The translations under genes were made by a program, and so were the position numbers. From Methylobacterium persicinum (GTDB lineage Bacteria > Pseudomonadota > Alphaproteobacteria > Rhizobiales > Beijerinckiaceae), in assembly GCF_022179525.1 (NCBI RefSeq), contig NZ_BPQX01000045.1, positions 1 to 64,000 of the forward strand: DNA of 64,000 bases. The letters run 5' to 3'. This document shows, piece by piece, positions 18,254 through 29,426 of the stretch (position 1 is the first letter of the stretch; every line of letters starts with the position of its first letter). The notes beneath the pieces were generated by a model. The model had not been told where the DNA came from and searched no databases. It saw only the letters and a list, made by a program, of their open reading frames with translations.

Positions 18254-19648
18254 ATGCAGGTCACCGAGATCAACACCCAGGGCCTCAAGCGGGAATATCA
18301 GGTCCTGCTGGCCGCCCAGGAACTCGAGGAGCGCCTGACCAGCGAACTCGCCGGCATGAAGGACAAGGTGCAGCTAAAGGGCTTCCGCCCGGGCAAGGTG
18401 CCGGTCGCCCACCTGCGCAAGGTCTACGGCCGCTCGGTGATGGCCGACGTGGTTCAGAACGCCGTGAATGAGGCGAATCGCAAGATCGTCACCGACAACA
18501 ACCTGAAGCTCGCCCTTGAGCCGCAGATCGAGTTCCCCTCCGACCAGAAGGAGGTCGAGAAGGCGCTCGATGCCAAGGCCGACCTCGCCTTCAAGGTGGC
18601 GCTCGAAGTCATGCCGAGCTTCGAGCTTGCGGACCTGTCGGACGTGAGCCTCACCAAGCTCGTCGCTACCCCCTCCGACGAGGAAGTGAACGAGGCGCTC
18701 GACCGCATGGCGGGCCAGAGCCGTCCGTTCGCCGACCGTGAGGAAGGCGCCGCCGCCGAGAAGGGCGACCGGGTCACCATCGACTTCGTCGGCCGTATCG
18801 ATGGTGAGGAGTTCCAGGGCGGCAAGGGCGAGGGGATCGATCTGGAGCTCGGCTCCAACACCTTCATTCCGGGCTTCGAGGATCAGCTCGTCGGCGCCAA
18901 GGTCGGCGAGCAGCGCCTCGTGAAGGTGACCTTCCCGGAGGCCTACGGCGCCGAGCAACTCGCCGGCAAGGATGCCGAGTTCGACGTGACCGTCACGAAG
19001 ATCCAGCAGCCCGGCGAAGCGAAGGTCGATGACGAGTTCGCCAAGACGATGGGCATGGAGTCCCTCGACGATCTGAAGAACGCCATCTCCAAGGCGATCG
19101 GCAGTGATTACGAGGCGGCCTCGCGCCGTCGCCTCAAGAAGGGGCTCCTCGATGCCCTGGACGGCAAGTACGCCTTCGAGCTGCCGCCCTCCCTCGTGGC
19201 GCAGGAATTCGCGGCGGTGTGGGCGCAGGTCGAGCAGGACCTCAAGACCCGTGGCAAGACCTTCGAGGACGAGGGGACCGACGAAGAAAAGGCCAAGGCC
19301 GAGTACCGCAAGATCGCCGAGCGCCGTGTGCGACTCGGCCTCGTGCTTGCACAGGTCGGCGAGAGCGCCGATATCAAGGTCTCGGACGAGGAGGTCAATC
19401 AGGCCCTCATCGCCCGGGTGCGGCAGTTCCCGGGCCAGGAGCAGCAGGTTTGGGACTTCTACCGCAAGAACGCGCAGGCGCTCGCGGAACTGCGGGCCCC
19501 CCTGTTCGAGGAAAAGGTAGTTGACCATGTCCTCGGTCAGGTCAAAGTCGTAGAAGAGCCCGTCGCGAAGGACGCCCTGTTCGCCGACGACGAGGAAGAC
19601 GAGACGACCGGCGAGAAGCCGGCTTCGAACGCCGATTCGGCAGACTGA
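18254..19648 (+). CDS. tig: Trigger factor
   Basis: 464-residue ribosome-associated chaperone and peptidyl-prolyl isomerase. The ribosome-docking loop GFRPGKVP lies in the N-terminal domain (about residue 38). An FKBP-type PPIase domain spans roughly residues 160-245 ([17 protein letters not shown] through [10 protein letters not shown]), and the rest is the helical substrate-binding arms. The acidic C-terminal tail ([10 protein letters not shown]) is usual in alphaproteobacteria. The start is ATG 18254 ([15 protein letters not shown]), where family homology begins; longer frames would read through tRNA-Leu. It is followed by clpP, clpX and lon, the standard order linking folding at the ribosome to degradation. 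Confidence 0.97.
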   Translation: MQVTEINTQGLKREYQVLLAAQELEERLTSELAGMKDKVQLKGFRPGKVPVAHLRKVYGRSVMADVVQNAVNEANRKIVTDNNLKLALEPQIEFPSDQKEVEKALDAKADLAFKVALEVMPSFELADLSDVSLTKLVATPSDEEVNEALDRMAGQSRPFADREEGAAAEKGDRVTIDFVGRIDGEEFQGGKGEGIDLELGSNTFIPGFEDQLVGAKVGEQRLVKVTFPEAYGAEQLAGKDAEFDVTVTKIQQPGEAKVDDEFAKTMGMESLDDLKNAISKAIGSDYEAASRRRLKKGLLDALDGKYAFELPPSLVAQEFAAVWAQVEQDLKTRGKTFEDEGTDEEKAKAEYRKIAERRVRLGLVLAQVGESADIKVSDEEVNQALIARVRQFPGQEQQVWDFYRKNAQALAELRAPLFEEKVVDHVLGQVKVVEEPVAKDALFADDEEDETTGEKPASNADSAD

Positions 19649-19774
19649 GCCCGCGCCTTCCCAGGGCAGCGGGCAACCACCTTAGGCGATGCTTAAGCAT
19701 CGCCGTTGTTCGCTGGCATGCCCGGCGTTCCGCGATTCGGCGGACGCCGGGCCTCACCCCCGGGGCAGGATGAG

Positions 19775-20401
19775 ATGAGAGATCCGATCGACGTCTACAA
19801 CAATGCCCTCGTGCCGATGGTTGTCGAGCAATCGAGCCGCGGCGAGCGCGCCTTCGACATCTACTCTCGCCTGCTGCGTGAGCGGATCATCTTCCTGACC
19901 GGTCCGGTGGAGGATTACGGCGCGTCGCTCATCGTGGCGCAGCTCCTGTTCCTCGAAGCCGAGAATCCAAAGAAGGAAATTTCCTTCTACATCAATTCGC
20001 CGGGCGGCGTCGTCACCTCCGGCCTGTCGATCTACGACACGATGCAGTTCATCCGTTGCCCGGTGACGACGCTCTGCGTCGGCCAGGCCGCCTCGATGGG
20101 TTCGCTGCTCCTCACCGCCGGTGAGCCAGGCCACCGCTTCGCCCTTCCGAATGCGCGGATCATGGTCCACCAGCCCTCCGGTGGCTTCCAGGGTCAGGCG
20201 ACGGACATCCTGATCCACGCCCGCGAGATCGAGGCCCTGAAGCGGCGCCTCAACGAGATCTACGTGAAGCATACCGGCCGGGATTACGACGCCATCCACA
20301 CGGCCCTGGAGCGGGACAACTTCATGACCGCGGACGCGGCCAAGGAGTTCGGCCTGATCGACGAGGTCATCCAGAAGCGGCCCGAGCCGGCTGCGGCCTG
20401 A
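19775..20401 (+). CDS. clpP: ATP-dependent Clp protease proteolytic subunit
   Basis: 208-residue serine peptidase that forms the tetradecameric chamber docked by ClpX or ClpA. The Ser-His-Asp triad is visible: Ser in [10 protein letters not shown], His in MVHQPSGG, and Asp in the following conserved region. ATG 19775 ([10 protein letters not shown]) follows AGGA by 4 bases. It lies 126 bases after tig and 178 before clpX, with a hairpin between clpP and clpX that suggests partial uncoupling. Confidence 0.98.
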   Translation: MRDPIDVYNNALVPMVVEQSSRGERAFDIYSRLLRERIIFLTGPVEDYGASLIVAQLLFLEAENPKKEISFYINSPGGVVTSGLSIYDTMQFIRCPVTTLCVGQAASMGSLLLTAGEPGHRFALPNARIMVHQPSGGFQGQATDILIHAREIEALKRRLNEIYVKHTGRDYDAIHTALERDNFMTADAAKEFGLIDEVIQKRPEPAAA

Positions 20402-20412
20402 TTGCTGATGGA

Positions 20413-20445
20413 CGCTGCCGCGGCCTTGATCCTGCCGCGGCAGCG
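20413..20445 (+). terminator. Hairpin after clpP
   Basis: Perfect 11-bp arms CGCTGCCGCGG (20413-20423) and CCGCGGCAGCG (20435-20445), with an 11-base loop and a short TGTTT tail. The T-run is weak, so it could attenuate read-through into clpX or protect the clpP mRNA 3' end rather than end transcription fully. Confidence 0.65.
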
Positions 20446-20579
20446 TGTTTGCATCGGGGGATATGACCACGCGGTCAAAGGCGCGCAGCACACTGTTTCT
20501 TTAAGCAGCCCCCCTTACGTTTCATGACATGGACGTGCGCCCCTTTGCCGGCAGCGTACGTGGGGAATCGGAGACCGAT

Positions 20580-21851
<1,272 letters not shown>

Positions 21852-21862
21852 CGCCTTCAAGA

Positions 21863-21885
21863 CGGCCCGGTGCATGGCCGGGCCG
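21863..21885 (+). terminator. Hairpin after clpX
   Basis: CGGCCCGG (21863-21870) pairs with CCGGGCCG (21878-21885) across a 7-base loop. The following sequence is pyrimidine-rich (CTTCCCCGTTT) rather than a pure T-run. It begins 11 bases after the clpX stop and separates clpX from the lon promoter region. Confidence 0.65.
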
Positions 21886-21898
21886 CTTCCCCGTTTAT

Positions 21899-21927
21899 CT
21901 TGAAAGGAAGCCGGGGAACTTCCATTT
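21899..21927 (+). promoter_or_regulatory. Candidate heat-shock (RpoH) promoter for lon
   Basis: CTTGAA at 21899-21904 and CCATTT at 21922-21927 are separated by 17 bases, matching the general RpoH pattern of a CTTGAA -35 and a CCCATnT-like -10. It lies between the clpX hairpin and lon, leaving a leader of about 155 bases. It is a pattern match only, but lon is a classic RpoH target. Confidence 0.45.
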
Positions 21928-22089
21928 CAGGCTAAGCGCGGTGGCCGGACGCTCCTTCGAGGTTCGGTACCGCGTCACCAGCCGCATATTCTTCTTTTAC
22001 AGACCCTCGCGGCCCGGTCGGCCGGGGTCCATGCGTTCGCTCCATTTCCGGAGGGGCGCAAGCCCGGCATTCCTGATGAGGTTTCCGAT

Positions 22090-24516
22090 ATGACCCAGTC
22101 GAAATCGCGCCAGCCGGTCATTCCGGGCTCGACGGGCTCCTATGCCGTCCTGCCGCTGCGCGACATCGTGGTCTTCCCGCACATGATCGTCCCCCTCTTC
22201 GTGGGGCGCGAGAAGTCCATCCGTGCGCTGGAGGAGGCTGTCCGCTCCGACCGCCACATCCTGCTTGCGACCCAGATCAATGCCGGCGACGACGATCCGG
22301 CGACGGATGCGATCTACAAGATCGGCACCCTCGCCAGCGTGCTGCAGCTGCTGAAGCTCCCCGACGGCACCGTGAAGGTGCTGGTGGAAGGTGTCGGCCG
22401 CGCTAAGATCGCGAACTTCACCCGCTCCGACGAGTACTATGAGGCGACCGCCTTGGCGCTCCATGACGAGTTGGGCGATCAGGTCGAGGCAGAAGCTCTC
22501 GCCCGGTCGGTTCTCTCGGAGTTCGAGAACTACGTCAAGTTGAATAAGAAGATCTCGCCCGAGGTCGTCTCCGCCGTCACCCAGATCGACGATCCGTCGA
22601 AGCTGGCCGATACGATCGGCTCTCACCTGCTCGTCAAGATCGCCGACAAGCAGGGCATCCTGGAGACGCCCACCGTCGCCCAGCGCCTGGAGAAGGTGCT
22701 GTCGCTGATGGAGAGCGAGATCTCCGTGCTGCAGGTGGAGAAGCGCATCCGGACCCGCGTCAAGCGGCAGATGGAGAAGACGCAGCGCGAGTACTACCTC
22801 AACGAGCAGATGAAGGCGATCCAGAAGGAGCTTGGCGACTCCGAGGATGGCCGCGACGAGCTGGCCGAGCTCGAGGAGAAGATTGAGAAGACCAAGCTCT
22901 CGAAGGAGGCCCGCGAGAAGGCGACGGCTGAGCTGAAGAAGCTTCGTCAGATGTCGCCGATGTCCGCCGAGGCGACTGTCGTGCGCAACTACCTCGACTG
23001 GATGCTCGGCATCCCGTGGGGCAAGCGCTCGAAGATCAAAAAGGACCTTCTAGGCGCGCAGGCGCTCCTCGATGAGGATCATTTCGGCCTCGACAAGGTC
23101 AAGGAGCGAATCGTCGAGTATCTTGCCGTGCAGCAGCGGGCGAACAAGCTCACCGGCCCGATCCTCTGCCTCGTCGGTCCTCCCGGTGTCGGCAAGACCT
23201 CTCTCGGCAAGTCTATCGCAAAGGCGACGGGCCGTGAGTTCGTTCGTCTGTCCCTCGGCGGCGTCCGGGACGAGGCCGAGATCCGTGGTCATCGGCGGAC
23301 CTACATCGGCTCGATGCCCGGCAAGATCGTCCAGTCGATGCGGAAGGCCAAGACGTCCAACCCGCTTATCCTTCTCGATGAGATCGACAAGATGGGCATG
23401 GACTTTCGCGGTGATCCGTCGGCAGCCCTGCTGGAGGTGCTGGACCCGGAACAGAACGCCACGTTCAACGACCATTACCTTGAGGTCGACTACGACCTGT
23501 CGAACGTGATGTTCGTGACGACGGCGAACACGCTCAACATCCCGGCCCCGTTGATGGACCGGATGGAGATCATCCGGATCGCCGGCTACACCGAGGAAGA
23601 GAAGGTCGAGATCGCCCGCAAGCACCTAATTCCGAGCGCCATGAAGAAGCATGGTCTCGACAAGAAGGAGTGGTCGATCACCGATGACGGGCTGATGATG
23701 CTGGTGCGCCGCTACACGCGGGAAGCCGGCGTGCGCAACCTGGAGCGGGAAATCTCCAACCTCGCCCGCAAGGCGGTGAAGGAGATCCTGATCACCAAGG
23801 CGAAGTCCGTCGAGGCCAGTGAGGAGAACCTTCCGGTCTTCCTCGGCCCGCCGAAGTTCCGCTACGGTGAGATCGACGCGGACGATCAGGTCGGCGTGGT
23901 GACAGGTCTTGCCTGGACCGAGGTCGGCGGCGAGTTGCTCACGATCGAGGGCGTCATGATGCCGGGTAAGGGCAAGATGACGGTCACCGGCAACCTGAAG
24001 GATGTGATGAAGGAGTCGATCTCGGCAGCGGCGAGCTACGTCCGCTCCCGCGCCCTCGATTTCGGCATCGAGCCGCCGCTGTTCGAGCGTCGCGACATCC
24101 ACGTCCACGTTCCGGAGGGGGCGACCCCGAAGGACGGCCCGTCGGCTGGCATCGCCATGGCGACGGCGATCATCTCGACCCTCACGGGCATCCCGGTCCG
24201 TCGCGACATCGCTATGACGGGTGAGGTGACCCTGCGTGGCCGGGTTCTGCCGATCGGCGGCCTGAAGGAGAAGCTGCTCGCTGCCCTCCGCGGCGGCATC
24301 AAGACGGTGCTGATCCCCGAGGAAAACGCCAAGGACATTGTCGAGGTACCCGATAGCGTGAAGAACGGCCTGGAGATCGTGCCGGTCTCCCGGATGGATC
24401 AGGTCCTCGAGCGCGCGCTCCTGCGCAAGCCCGAGCCGATCGAGTGGGACGAGCCGCTTCCCCCGGTGAAGCCGGCTCGGACCGACGAGGAAGGGGCTAC
24501 GTTCGTCGCCCACTAA
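22090..24516 (+). CDS. lon: ATP-dependent protease Lon
   Basis: 808-residue LonA-type protease that degrades misfolded and regulatory proteins in the cytosol. It has an N-terminal substrate-binding domain ([19 protein letters not shown]), a coiled-coil middle ([20 protein letters not shown]), an AAA+ module with Walker [14 protein letters not shown] and Walker [11 protein letters not shown], and a C-terminal serine-lysine dyad protease domain (Ser in [10 protein letters not shown], Lys in [10 protein letters not shown]). Length and order are normal. A likely RpoH promoter lies upstream and a 16-bp stem hairpin downstream. Confidence 0.98.
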   Translation: MTQSKSRQPVIPGSTGSYAVLPLRDIVVFPHMIVPLFVGREKSIRALEEAVRSDRHILLATQINAGDDDPATDAIYKIGTLASVLQLLKLPDGTVKVLVEGVGRAKIANFTRSDEYYEATALALHDELGDQVEAEALARSVLSEFENYVKLNKKISPEVVSAVTQIDDPSKLADTIGSHLLVKIADKQGILETPTVAQRLEKVLSLMESEISVLQVEKRIRTRVKRQMEKTQREYYLNEQMKAIQKELGDSEDGRDELAELEEKIEKTKLSKEAREKATAELKKLRQMSPMSAEATVVRNYLDWMLGIPWGKRSKIKKDLLGAQALLDEDHFGLDKVKERIVEYLAVQQRANKLTGPILCLVGPPGVGKTSLGKSIAKATGREFVRLSLGGVRDEAEIRGHRRTYIGSMPGKIVQSMRKAKTSNPLILLDEIDKMGMDFRGDPSAALLEVLDPEQNATFNDHYLEVDYDLSNVMFVTTANTLNIPAPLMDRMEIIRIAGYTEEEKVEIARKHLIPSAMKKHGLDKKEWSITDDGLMMLVRRYTREAGVRNLEREISNLARKAVKEILITKAKSVEASEENLPVFLGPPKFRYGEIDADDQVGVVTGLAWTEVGGELLTIEGVMMPGKGKMTVTGNLKDVMKESISAAASYVRSRALDFGIEPPLFERRDIHVHVPEGATPKDGPSAGIAMATAIISTLTGIPVRRDIAMTGEVTLRGRVLPIGGLKEKLLAALRGGIKTVLIPEENAKDIVEVPDSVKNGLEIVPVSRMDQVLERALLRKPEPIEWDEPLPPVKPARTDEEGATFVAH

Positions 24517-24536
24517 AGCTGCGACGCGCGAGACCT

Positions 24537-24573
24537 GAGAAAGCTCGGAGCCCAAGTGGTTCCGGGCTTTCTC
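24537..24573 (+). terminator. Hairpin terminator after lon
   Basis: A 16-base arm (24537-24552, GAGAAAGCTCGGAGCC) pairs with 24558-24573 with two wobble pairs around a 5-base loop. It starts 20 bases after the lon stop. No T-run follows, but the stem is long and stable. Confidence 0.7.
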
Positions 24574-24679
24574 GTATGGTGGATAGGGGAGGCCGCTTTG
24601 GCCCCGTTGGGCCACACCCATGGCGGCACCGATGGCCTCTTGCGCGCCTGCGCAACAATGCCGTATCGAGCCCCTCGCC

Positions 24680-24755
24680 GGGCGGTTAGCTCAGTTGGTA
24701 GAGCGTCTCCTTTACACGGAGAGGGTCGGCGGTTCGAGCCCGTCACCGCCCACCA
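24680..24755 (+). tRNA. tRNA-Val(UAC)
   Basis: 76-base tRNA. Acceptor GGGCGGT (24680-24686) pairs with ACCGCCC, followed by discriminator A and encoded CCA. The D arm is GCTCAGTTGGTAGAGC, the anticodon stem TCTCC/GGAGA encloses loop TTTACAC with anticodon TAC (24713-24715), and the T loop is TTCGAGC. It lies just downstream of lon on the same strand. Confidence 0.97.
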
Positions 24756-24857
24756 TTTTATGATGAGACTGGCACTCTATTTGCTGCTCGAAACGGTGAT
24801 GCGTGGACGTACTGCCTCGGCTTATCCACGCTCGGTGATCTAGCCGGAAATCCGGCC

Positions 24858-26450
24858 TCAACCCGCCCGGCCGACGTTCCAGAACAAGGGTAGCCCGGTC
24901 AGCACGCCGGTGAGGTCGCGGCGGTAGGCGCTCGGCTGGAAGTACTGGCCACAGGGCAAATAGGCCCCCACCTCCAGGGCGCGGGCCTGAATCTGCGCCG
25001 CGAGGGCCTGCTGTGCTTGCTCGTCCGGGGCTTCGAACCAAGCCGTGCGCAGAGTTTCGATCGTCGGGTCGGAGAGCCAGCTCGGGATCCCGGCGCGGCC
25101 GTTGCCCCGGGCGGCGAGGTGATAGGCCGGCGACAACTGGTCGAGGCCGCCGGAGAATACCCCGAACATCGACCAGCCACCCTGGTCGATGGGCTTGGCG
25201 TTGAGGATACGCTGGTTCACCGTTCCCCAATCTGTCGCGACGTAGTCGAGGTTCATGCCGAGCTTGCGGCAGACATCGCCCATCACCTCGCAGATCGCGG
25301 AAATCCGGGGCACGTCGGTGCCGGCGAGGAGTACGACACGCTCGCCCTTGTAGCCCGCCGCGTCGAGGGCGCGCTTCGCGACCGTGAGGTCCCGCGGGCC
25401 GGTCAGGGCCTCCATCCCGGCCTTGGAGGCCATGGGGCCGCCGGGGGTGAAGACCCCGCACGGGCCACGCTTGATGGTGGGGTCCGTGCCGGCCACCGCA
25501 TCCATCATCTCGCCCTGGTCGATGGCCGTGAGCAGGGCGTGGCTCACCGCTGGATTGTCGAAGGGCGGCTGGGTGTGATTCAGACGGATCTGCCCGATCA
25601 GCCCCGCCGTCTCAATCAACTCGACGCGGATGTCTTGCTGCCGGGACAGTTCGGGGACGAGATCGACCAGAGGCTGCTCCCACCAGTCGATCTCCCCCGA
25701 ACGGAGTGCGCCGGCTGCCGTCGCCCCATCGGGGATCGTCCGCCACTCCACCCGGTCGAACCGCGCGACCTTTGGGCCAGCGGTGAAGCTCGCGGTGCCG
25801 TCCTCCCGGGGCTGGTACCGCTCGAAGCGGCGGTAGACGGTGAGGGAGCCGGGCACCCGTTCCTCCGCGGAGAACCGGAAGGGGCCGCTGCCGATCATTT
25901 CGGTGACGGCCTGCGTGGCCGGCACGGCCGCGAGCCGTTCGGGCATGATCACCGGCACATAGGATACGGGCTTGGCCAGCGCTTCCGGCAGGAGAGGAAA
26001 CGGACGCTTCAGGCGGAACAGCAGCACTTTGTCGGTGGGGGCCGACAGTTCGTTGACCACCGCGAAGAGGGCGCTCCCGAACGAATCCCGCTGCCCCCAT
26101 CGCTTCAGGCTCGCCACCGCATCCTTCGCGAGGACCGGCGTGCCGTCGTGGAAGAAGAGATGATCGCGCAGGGTCAGCCGCCATGTCAGGCCACCATCCT
26201 CGACCGTGTGGCCGGAAACCATCTGTGGTTGAGCGCGGTAGGAGGTATCCAAGCCGTAGAGCGTATCGAACACCATCAGCCCGTGGGTGCGGGTGACGTA
26301 GTTCGTGGTGATGATCGGATCGAGGATCGCGAGATCCGCATAGGGCACGAAGCGCAGGGTCGAGGCGGATGCCGCCCGGACGAGGGCCGGCCGCGAGATC
26401 GTCCCGGCGATGAGGGCGCCTGCGCCCTGGATCAGCGTACGTCGCTTCAT
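24858..26450 (-). CDS. ABC transporter substrate-binding protein, peptide type (SBP_bac_5)
   Basis: 530-residue periplasmic binding protein of the DppA/OppA/nickel-binding cluster. The N-terminus MKRRTLIQGAGALIAGTISR is twin-arginine-like and ends near VRAAS. The conserved body includes GLTWRLTLRDHLFFHDG and SLKRW. ATG 26450 follows AAAGGGG; longer frames upstream lack family sequence. It is divergent from, and clearly paralogous to, the binding protein at 26882-28477 (shared FHDG.PVLAKD, EIDWWE/EVDWWE and VATDWGTV segments). It has no transporter genes of its own, so it probably shares the permease and ATPase genes across the intergenic region. The ligand is unknown. Confidence 0.9.
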   Translation of the reverse strand: MKRRTLIQGAGALIAGTISRPALVRAASASTLRFVPYADLAILDPIITTNYVTRTHGLMVFDTLYGLDTSYRAQPQMVSGHTVEDGGLTWRLTLRDHLFFHDGTPVLAKDAVASLKRWGQRDSFGSALFAVVNELSAPTDKVLLFRLKRPFPLLPEALAKPVSYVPVIMPERLAAVPATQAVTEMIGSGPFRFSAEERVPGSLTVYRRFERYQPREDGTASFTAGPKVARFDRVEWRTIPDGATAAGALRSGEIDWWEQPLVDLVPELSRQQDIRVELIETAGLIGQIRLNHTQPPFDNPAVSHALLTAIDQGEMMDAVAGTDPTIKRGPCGVFTPGGPMASKAGMEALTGPRDLTVAKRALDAAGYKGERVVLLAGTDVPRISAICEVMGDVCRKLGMNLDYVATDWGTVNQRILNAKPIDQGGWSMFGVFSGGLDQLSPAYHLAARGNGRAGIPSWLSDPTIETLRTAWFEAPDEQAQQALAAQIQARALEVGAYLPCGQYFQPSAYRRDLTGVLTGLPLFWNVGRAG

Positions 26451-26881
26451 CGAACCCCTTTCGAATTTTGAATACGGCATAGCCAGCGTCGCAATGGCCA
26501 TGCCGGAACCTGCTCGTGCAGCAGGCAGCGGAAGAGGGGCGGTGGGGGCGATGTCTTGCCTATCGAAAAGGCAATACGGCTGCCAGGGGATGAAACACGG
26601 CTTTGAGCGGGTCTCTCTGGACCCAAGCTGCACACCGCGTAAGCTGAACCCCCGACTGCTTCTGCGGAGTAAGACGGCAGTGACACTGGCCCGGCCTTTG
26701 CGAAGCTTCGCGCCGAGCCCGGCAGTGTCGATTGTCCGGCGTGTCAACGAACGTCGCGCGGATGCCGGTCGCCACAGTGGCTTGCCGCTGTCCGGCACGA
26801 GGTGCCGCGCGAGCCCAAAGAACGACCGACGTCACCGATGGGCTGCCCGATGAGGCGGAAAGCCTTGGCTTGGAGAGGATG
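26451..26881. other. Divergent promoter region between two binding-protein genes
   Basis: 431 bases that must hold promoters for both paralogous binding-protein genes. I see small hairpins at 26509-26525 (CCTGCT/AGCAGG) and 26556-26574 (TTGCCT/AGGCAA), plus the larger inverted repeat at 26682-26729. No gene in it has credible support; frames running in from either side are N-terminal read-throughs of the two flanking genes. Confidence 0.6.
26682..26729. repeat. Imperfect inverted repeat with a 12-bp palindromic core
   Basis: Outer arms GACACTG (26682-26688) and CAGTGTC (26723-26729) pair. After a 2-base bulge, CCGG pairs with CCGG, and the centre holds the perfect palindrome GCGAAGCTTCGC (26700-26711). 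It could be a regulator site or RNA leader structure for the ABC operon, about 150 bases before its start. Confidence 0.55.
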
Positions 26882-28477
26882 ATGGACCGTAGGACCTTCC
26901 TTAAAACCTCCGCCGCCCTCGGCGCCGCCGGCCTCGCGGCGCCCCGCCTCGCCACGCCGGCCTTGGCGCAGGGCGCGAAGGTTCTGCGCTTCGTTCCGCA
27001 ATCCAACCTGGCGAACTTCGATCCCGTGTGGGGGACCCAATACGTCGTGCGCAACGCCGGTGCGATGGTGTGGGACATGCTCTACGGCGTCGATGCCAAC
27101 CTGAAGCCTCAAAGGCAGATGGTCGGATCGGAGGACATGACGCCCGACGGCTTGACTTGGACCTTCCGCCTTCGCCCTGGGCTGAAGTTCCACGATGGCG
27201 AGCCCGTCCTGGCCAAGGACGTGGTGGCGAGCCTCAACCGCTGGATGGCGCGCGATCCCATCGGCGGCATGATCAAGGCCATTCAGGTCGAGTTGGTGGC
27301 GGTGGACGACAACACCTTCCGCTGGCGCCTGACGAAGCCTTTCCCGAAGCTGCTTTTTGCCCTTGGCAAGACCAACGTCCCCGGGGCGTTCATCATGCCG
27401 GAGAGGATCGCCAAGACGGATCCGTTCACGCAGATCACCGAGTATATCGGTTCGGGGCCGATGCGGTTCATGGCCAAGGAGTGGGTGCCCGGGGCGCGGG
27501 CCGCCTTCGAGACCTTCAAGGACTACAAGCCCCGCGACGAACCGGCCTCGTGGCTCGCGGGCGGCAAGCGCATGCTGCTCGACCGGGTCGAGTGGATCAT
27601 CATGCCCGACGCCGCCACCGCCTCAGCGGCGCTTCAGAACGGCGAGGTCGATTGGTGGGAAAACCCGATTCCCGATCTCGTGCCATTGTTGCGCAAGGAC
27701 GCGAACATCAAGGTCGATATCGCCGACCCACTGGGGAATGTCGGCTCGTTCCGGATGAACCACCTTCACCCGCCCTTCGACAATCCGAAGATCAGGCAGG
27801 CTGTCCTCGTGGGCATGAACCAGGAGGATTACATGCGCGCCATCGTCGGCGACGACGAAGCGCTGTGGAAGCCGCTGCCCGGTTTCTTCACCCCCGGCAC
27901 GGAACTCTACAGCGAAGCCGGCGGCGCGCAGGTCGGCAAGGGCGATATCAAAGCCGCCCAGAAGATGCTCAAGGATGCGGGCTACAAGGGCGAGAAGGTG
28001 GTCTGCATCGTGGCGCAGGACCAGCCGATCACGAAGGCGCAGGGCGACATCACCGCCGATCTCCTGAAGCAGATCGGGTTCAACGTCGATTTCGTCGCGA
28101 CGGATTGGGGCACGGTGGGCACACGCAGGGCCTCGAAGGCACCGCCCTCGCAGGGCGGATGGAACATGTTCCACACGTGGCACGCGGGCGCCGATGCCAT
28201 CAATCCGGCAGGCTATCCGGCCGTGCGCGCCAACGGCGACAAGGCGTGGTTCGGCTGGCCGAGCGTGCCGGCGGTCGAAGCCGGCATCTCCGAATGGTTC
28301 GATGCGCCCGATCTCGCGTCCGAGAAGGCCGCCATCGACAAGACCAACGCAGCCGCCCTCGACGGTGTCGTCTACGCGCCGACCGGCTTCTTCCTGGGCT
28401 ACCAAGCGTGGCGCTCGAACGTCTCGGGTGTCGTGAAGGGACCGTTGCCCTTCATCTGGGGCGTCTCGAAAACCTGA
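26882..28477 (+). CDS. ABC transporter substrate-binding protein, peptide type (SBP_bac_5)
   Basis: 531-residue periplasmic binding protein with a textbook Tat signal, MDRRTFLKTSAALGAAGLAA, ending at ALAQ. The family pattern GLTWTFRLRPGLKFHDGEPV and DVVASLNRW is present. ATG 26882 is chosen over ATG 26879 because GGAG then sits 6 bases upstream. It is the first gene of an importer operon, followed after 7 bases by two permeases and two ATPases. Export by Tat means the protein folds before crossing the membrane. The ligand (dipeptide, oligopeptide or similar) cannot be read from sequence. Confidence 0.92.
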   Translation: MDRRTFLKTSAALGAAGLAAPRLATPALAQGAKVLRFVPQSNLANFDPVWGTQYVVRNAGAMVWDMLYGVDANLKPQRQMVGSEDMTPDGLTWTFRLRPGLKFHDGEPVLAKDVVASLNRWMARDPIGGMIKAIQVELVAVDDNTFRWRLTKPFPKLLFALGKTNVPGAFIMPERIAKTDPFTQITEYIGSGPMRFMAKEWVPGARAAFETFKDYKPRDEPASWLAGGKRMLLDRVEWIIMPDAATASAALQNGEVDWWENPIPDLVPLLRKDANIKVDIADPLGNVGSFRMNHLHPPFDNPKIRQAVLVGMNQEDYMRAIVGDDEALWKPLPGFFTPGTELYSEAGGAQVGKGDIKAAQKMLKDAGYKGEKVVCIVAQDQPITKAQGDITADLLKQIGFNVDFVATDWGTVGTRRASKAPPSQGGWNMFHTWHAGADAINPAGYPAVRANGDKAWFGWPSVPAVEAGISEWFDAPDLASEKAAIDKTNAAALDGVVYAPTGFFLGYQAWRSNVSGVVKGPLPFIWGVSKT

Positions 28478-28484
28478 GGTTCGC

Positions 28485-29426
28485 ATGCTCGGCTATATCG
28501 CTAGGCGAATCCTCGCCACGATACCGGTGATGGCGGTGGTGGGGCTGTTCGTCTTCAGCCTCCTCTACCTCTCGCCCGGGGATCCCGCCGCCATCATCGC
28601 GGGAGATCAGGCGACGCCGGCGGATATCGAACGCATCCGCGCCTCGCTCGGCCTGGACCGGCCGTTCCTGGTGCGCTTCGGCGAATGGGCATGGCACATT
28701 CTCCACGGCGAACTCGGCATCTCGATCTTCACCAACCTGCCCGTCACTACGCTGATCGGGCAACGGGTCGAGCCCACCGTGTCGCTCATGCTCGTCACCC
28801 TCGTGTTCGCCATCGTCGTCGCGGTGCCCCTGGGGGTCCTGGCGGCATGGAAGGCCGGCAGCCTGATCGACCGGTTCGTCATGGGGTTCGCGGTCATGGG
28901 CTTCTCCGTGCCGGTCTTCGTCGTAGGCTACATCCTCGCCTACATCTTCGCGCTGCAACTCGGCTGGCTGCCCGTCCAGGGCTACACGCCCATCGCGCGG
29001 GGCCTGTGGCCGTGGCTGTCCAACTTGATCCTGCCGTCGGTGACGCTGGGCCTCGTCTACATCGCCCTCATCGCCCGGGTGACCCGGGCGACCATGCTCG
29101 ACGTGCTGAGCCAGGACTATGTGCGGACCGCCCGCGCCAAAGGCCTCGCTCAGCGCCACATCCTGTTCATCCACGCTCTCAAGAACGCGGCAGTGCCCAT
29201 CGTCACCGTCATCGGCATCGGCATTGCCCTGCTGATCGGCGGCGCGGTGGTGACGGAGACGGTCTTCGCCATTCCCGGTCTCGGCCGGCTCACCGTCGAT
29301 GCGATCCTGCGGCGTGACTATCCGGTCATCCAGGGTGTCGTGCTGCTGTTCAGCTTCACCTACGTCTTGGTCAATCTCGCCATCGACCTGTTCTACACAA
29401 TACTCGATCCGAGGATCCGCTATTGA
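28485..29426 (+). CDS. Peptide-type ABC transporter permease (DppB/OppB family)
   Basis: 313-residue inner-membrane permease with about six membrane helices. The first, following MLGYIARRILATIPVMAVVG, is the usual N-anchor, and a periplasmic loop carries the conserved GLDRPFLVRFGEW. The cytoplasmic coupling loop, VRTARAKGLAQRHILFIHALKNA (EAA motif), contacts the ATPases. Its TGA overlaps the TTG start of the next permease. Confidence 0.94.
   Translation: MLGYIARRILATIPVMAVVGLFVFSLLYLSPGDPAAIIAGDQATPADIERIRASLGLDRPFLVRFGEWAWHILHGELGISIFTNLPVTTLIGQRVEPTVSLMLVTLVFAIVVAVPLGVLAAWKAGSLIDRFVMGFAVMGFSVPVFVVGYILAYIFALQLGWLPVQGYTPIARGLWPWLSNLILPSVTLGLVYIALIARVTRATMLDVLSQDYVRTARAKGLAQRHILFIHALKNAAVPIVTVIGIGIALLIGGAVVTETVFAIPGLGRLTVDAILRRDYPVIQGVVLLFSFTYVLVNLAIDLFYTILDPRIRY

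Noticed and set aside
17955-18338. Small plus-strand frame over tRNA-Leu
   Set aside because: It runs through a well-folded tRNA; the real next gene starts at 18254.
20464-20477. TGACC...GGTCA palindrome upstream of clpX as an operator
   Set aside because: Only 5-bp arms, single copy, no regulator nearby; too weak to annotate.
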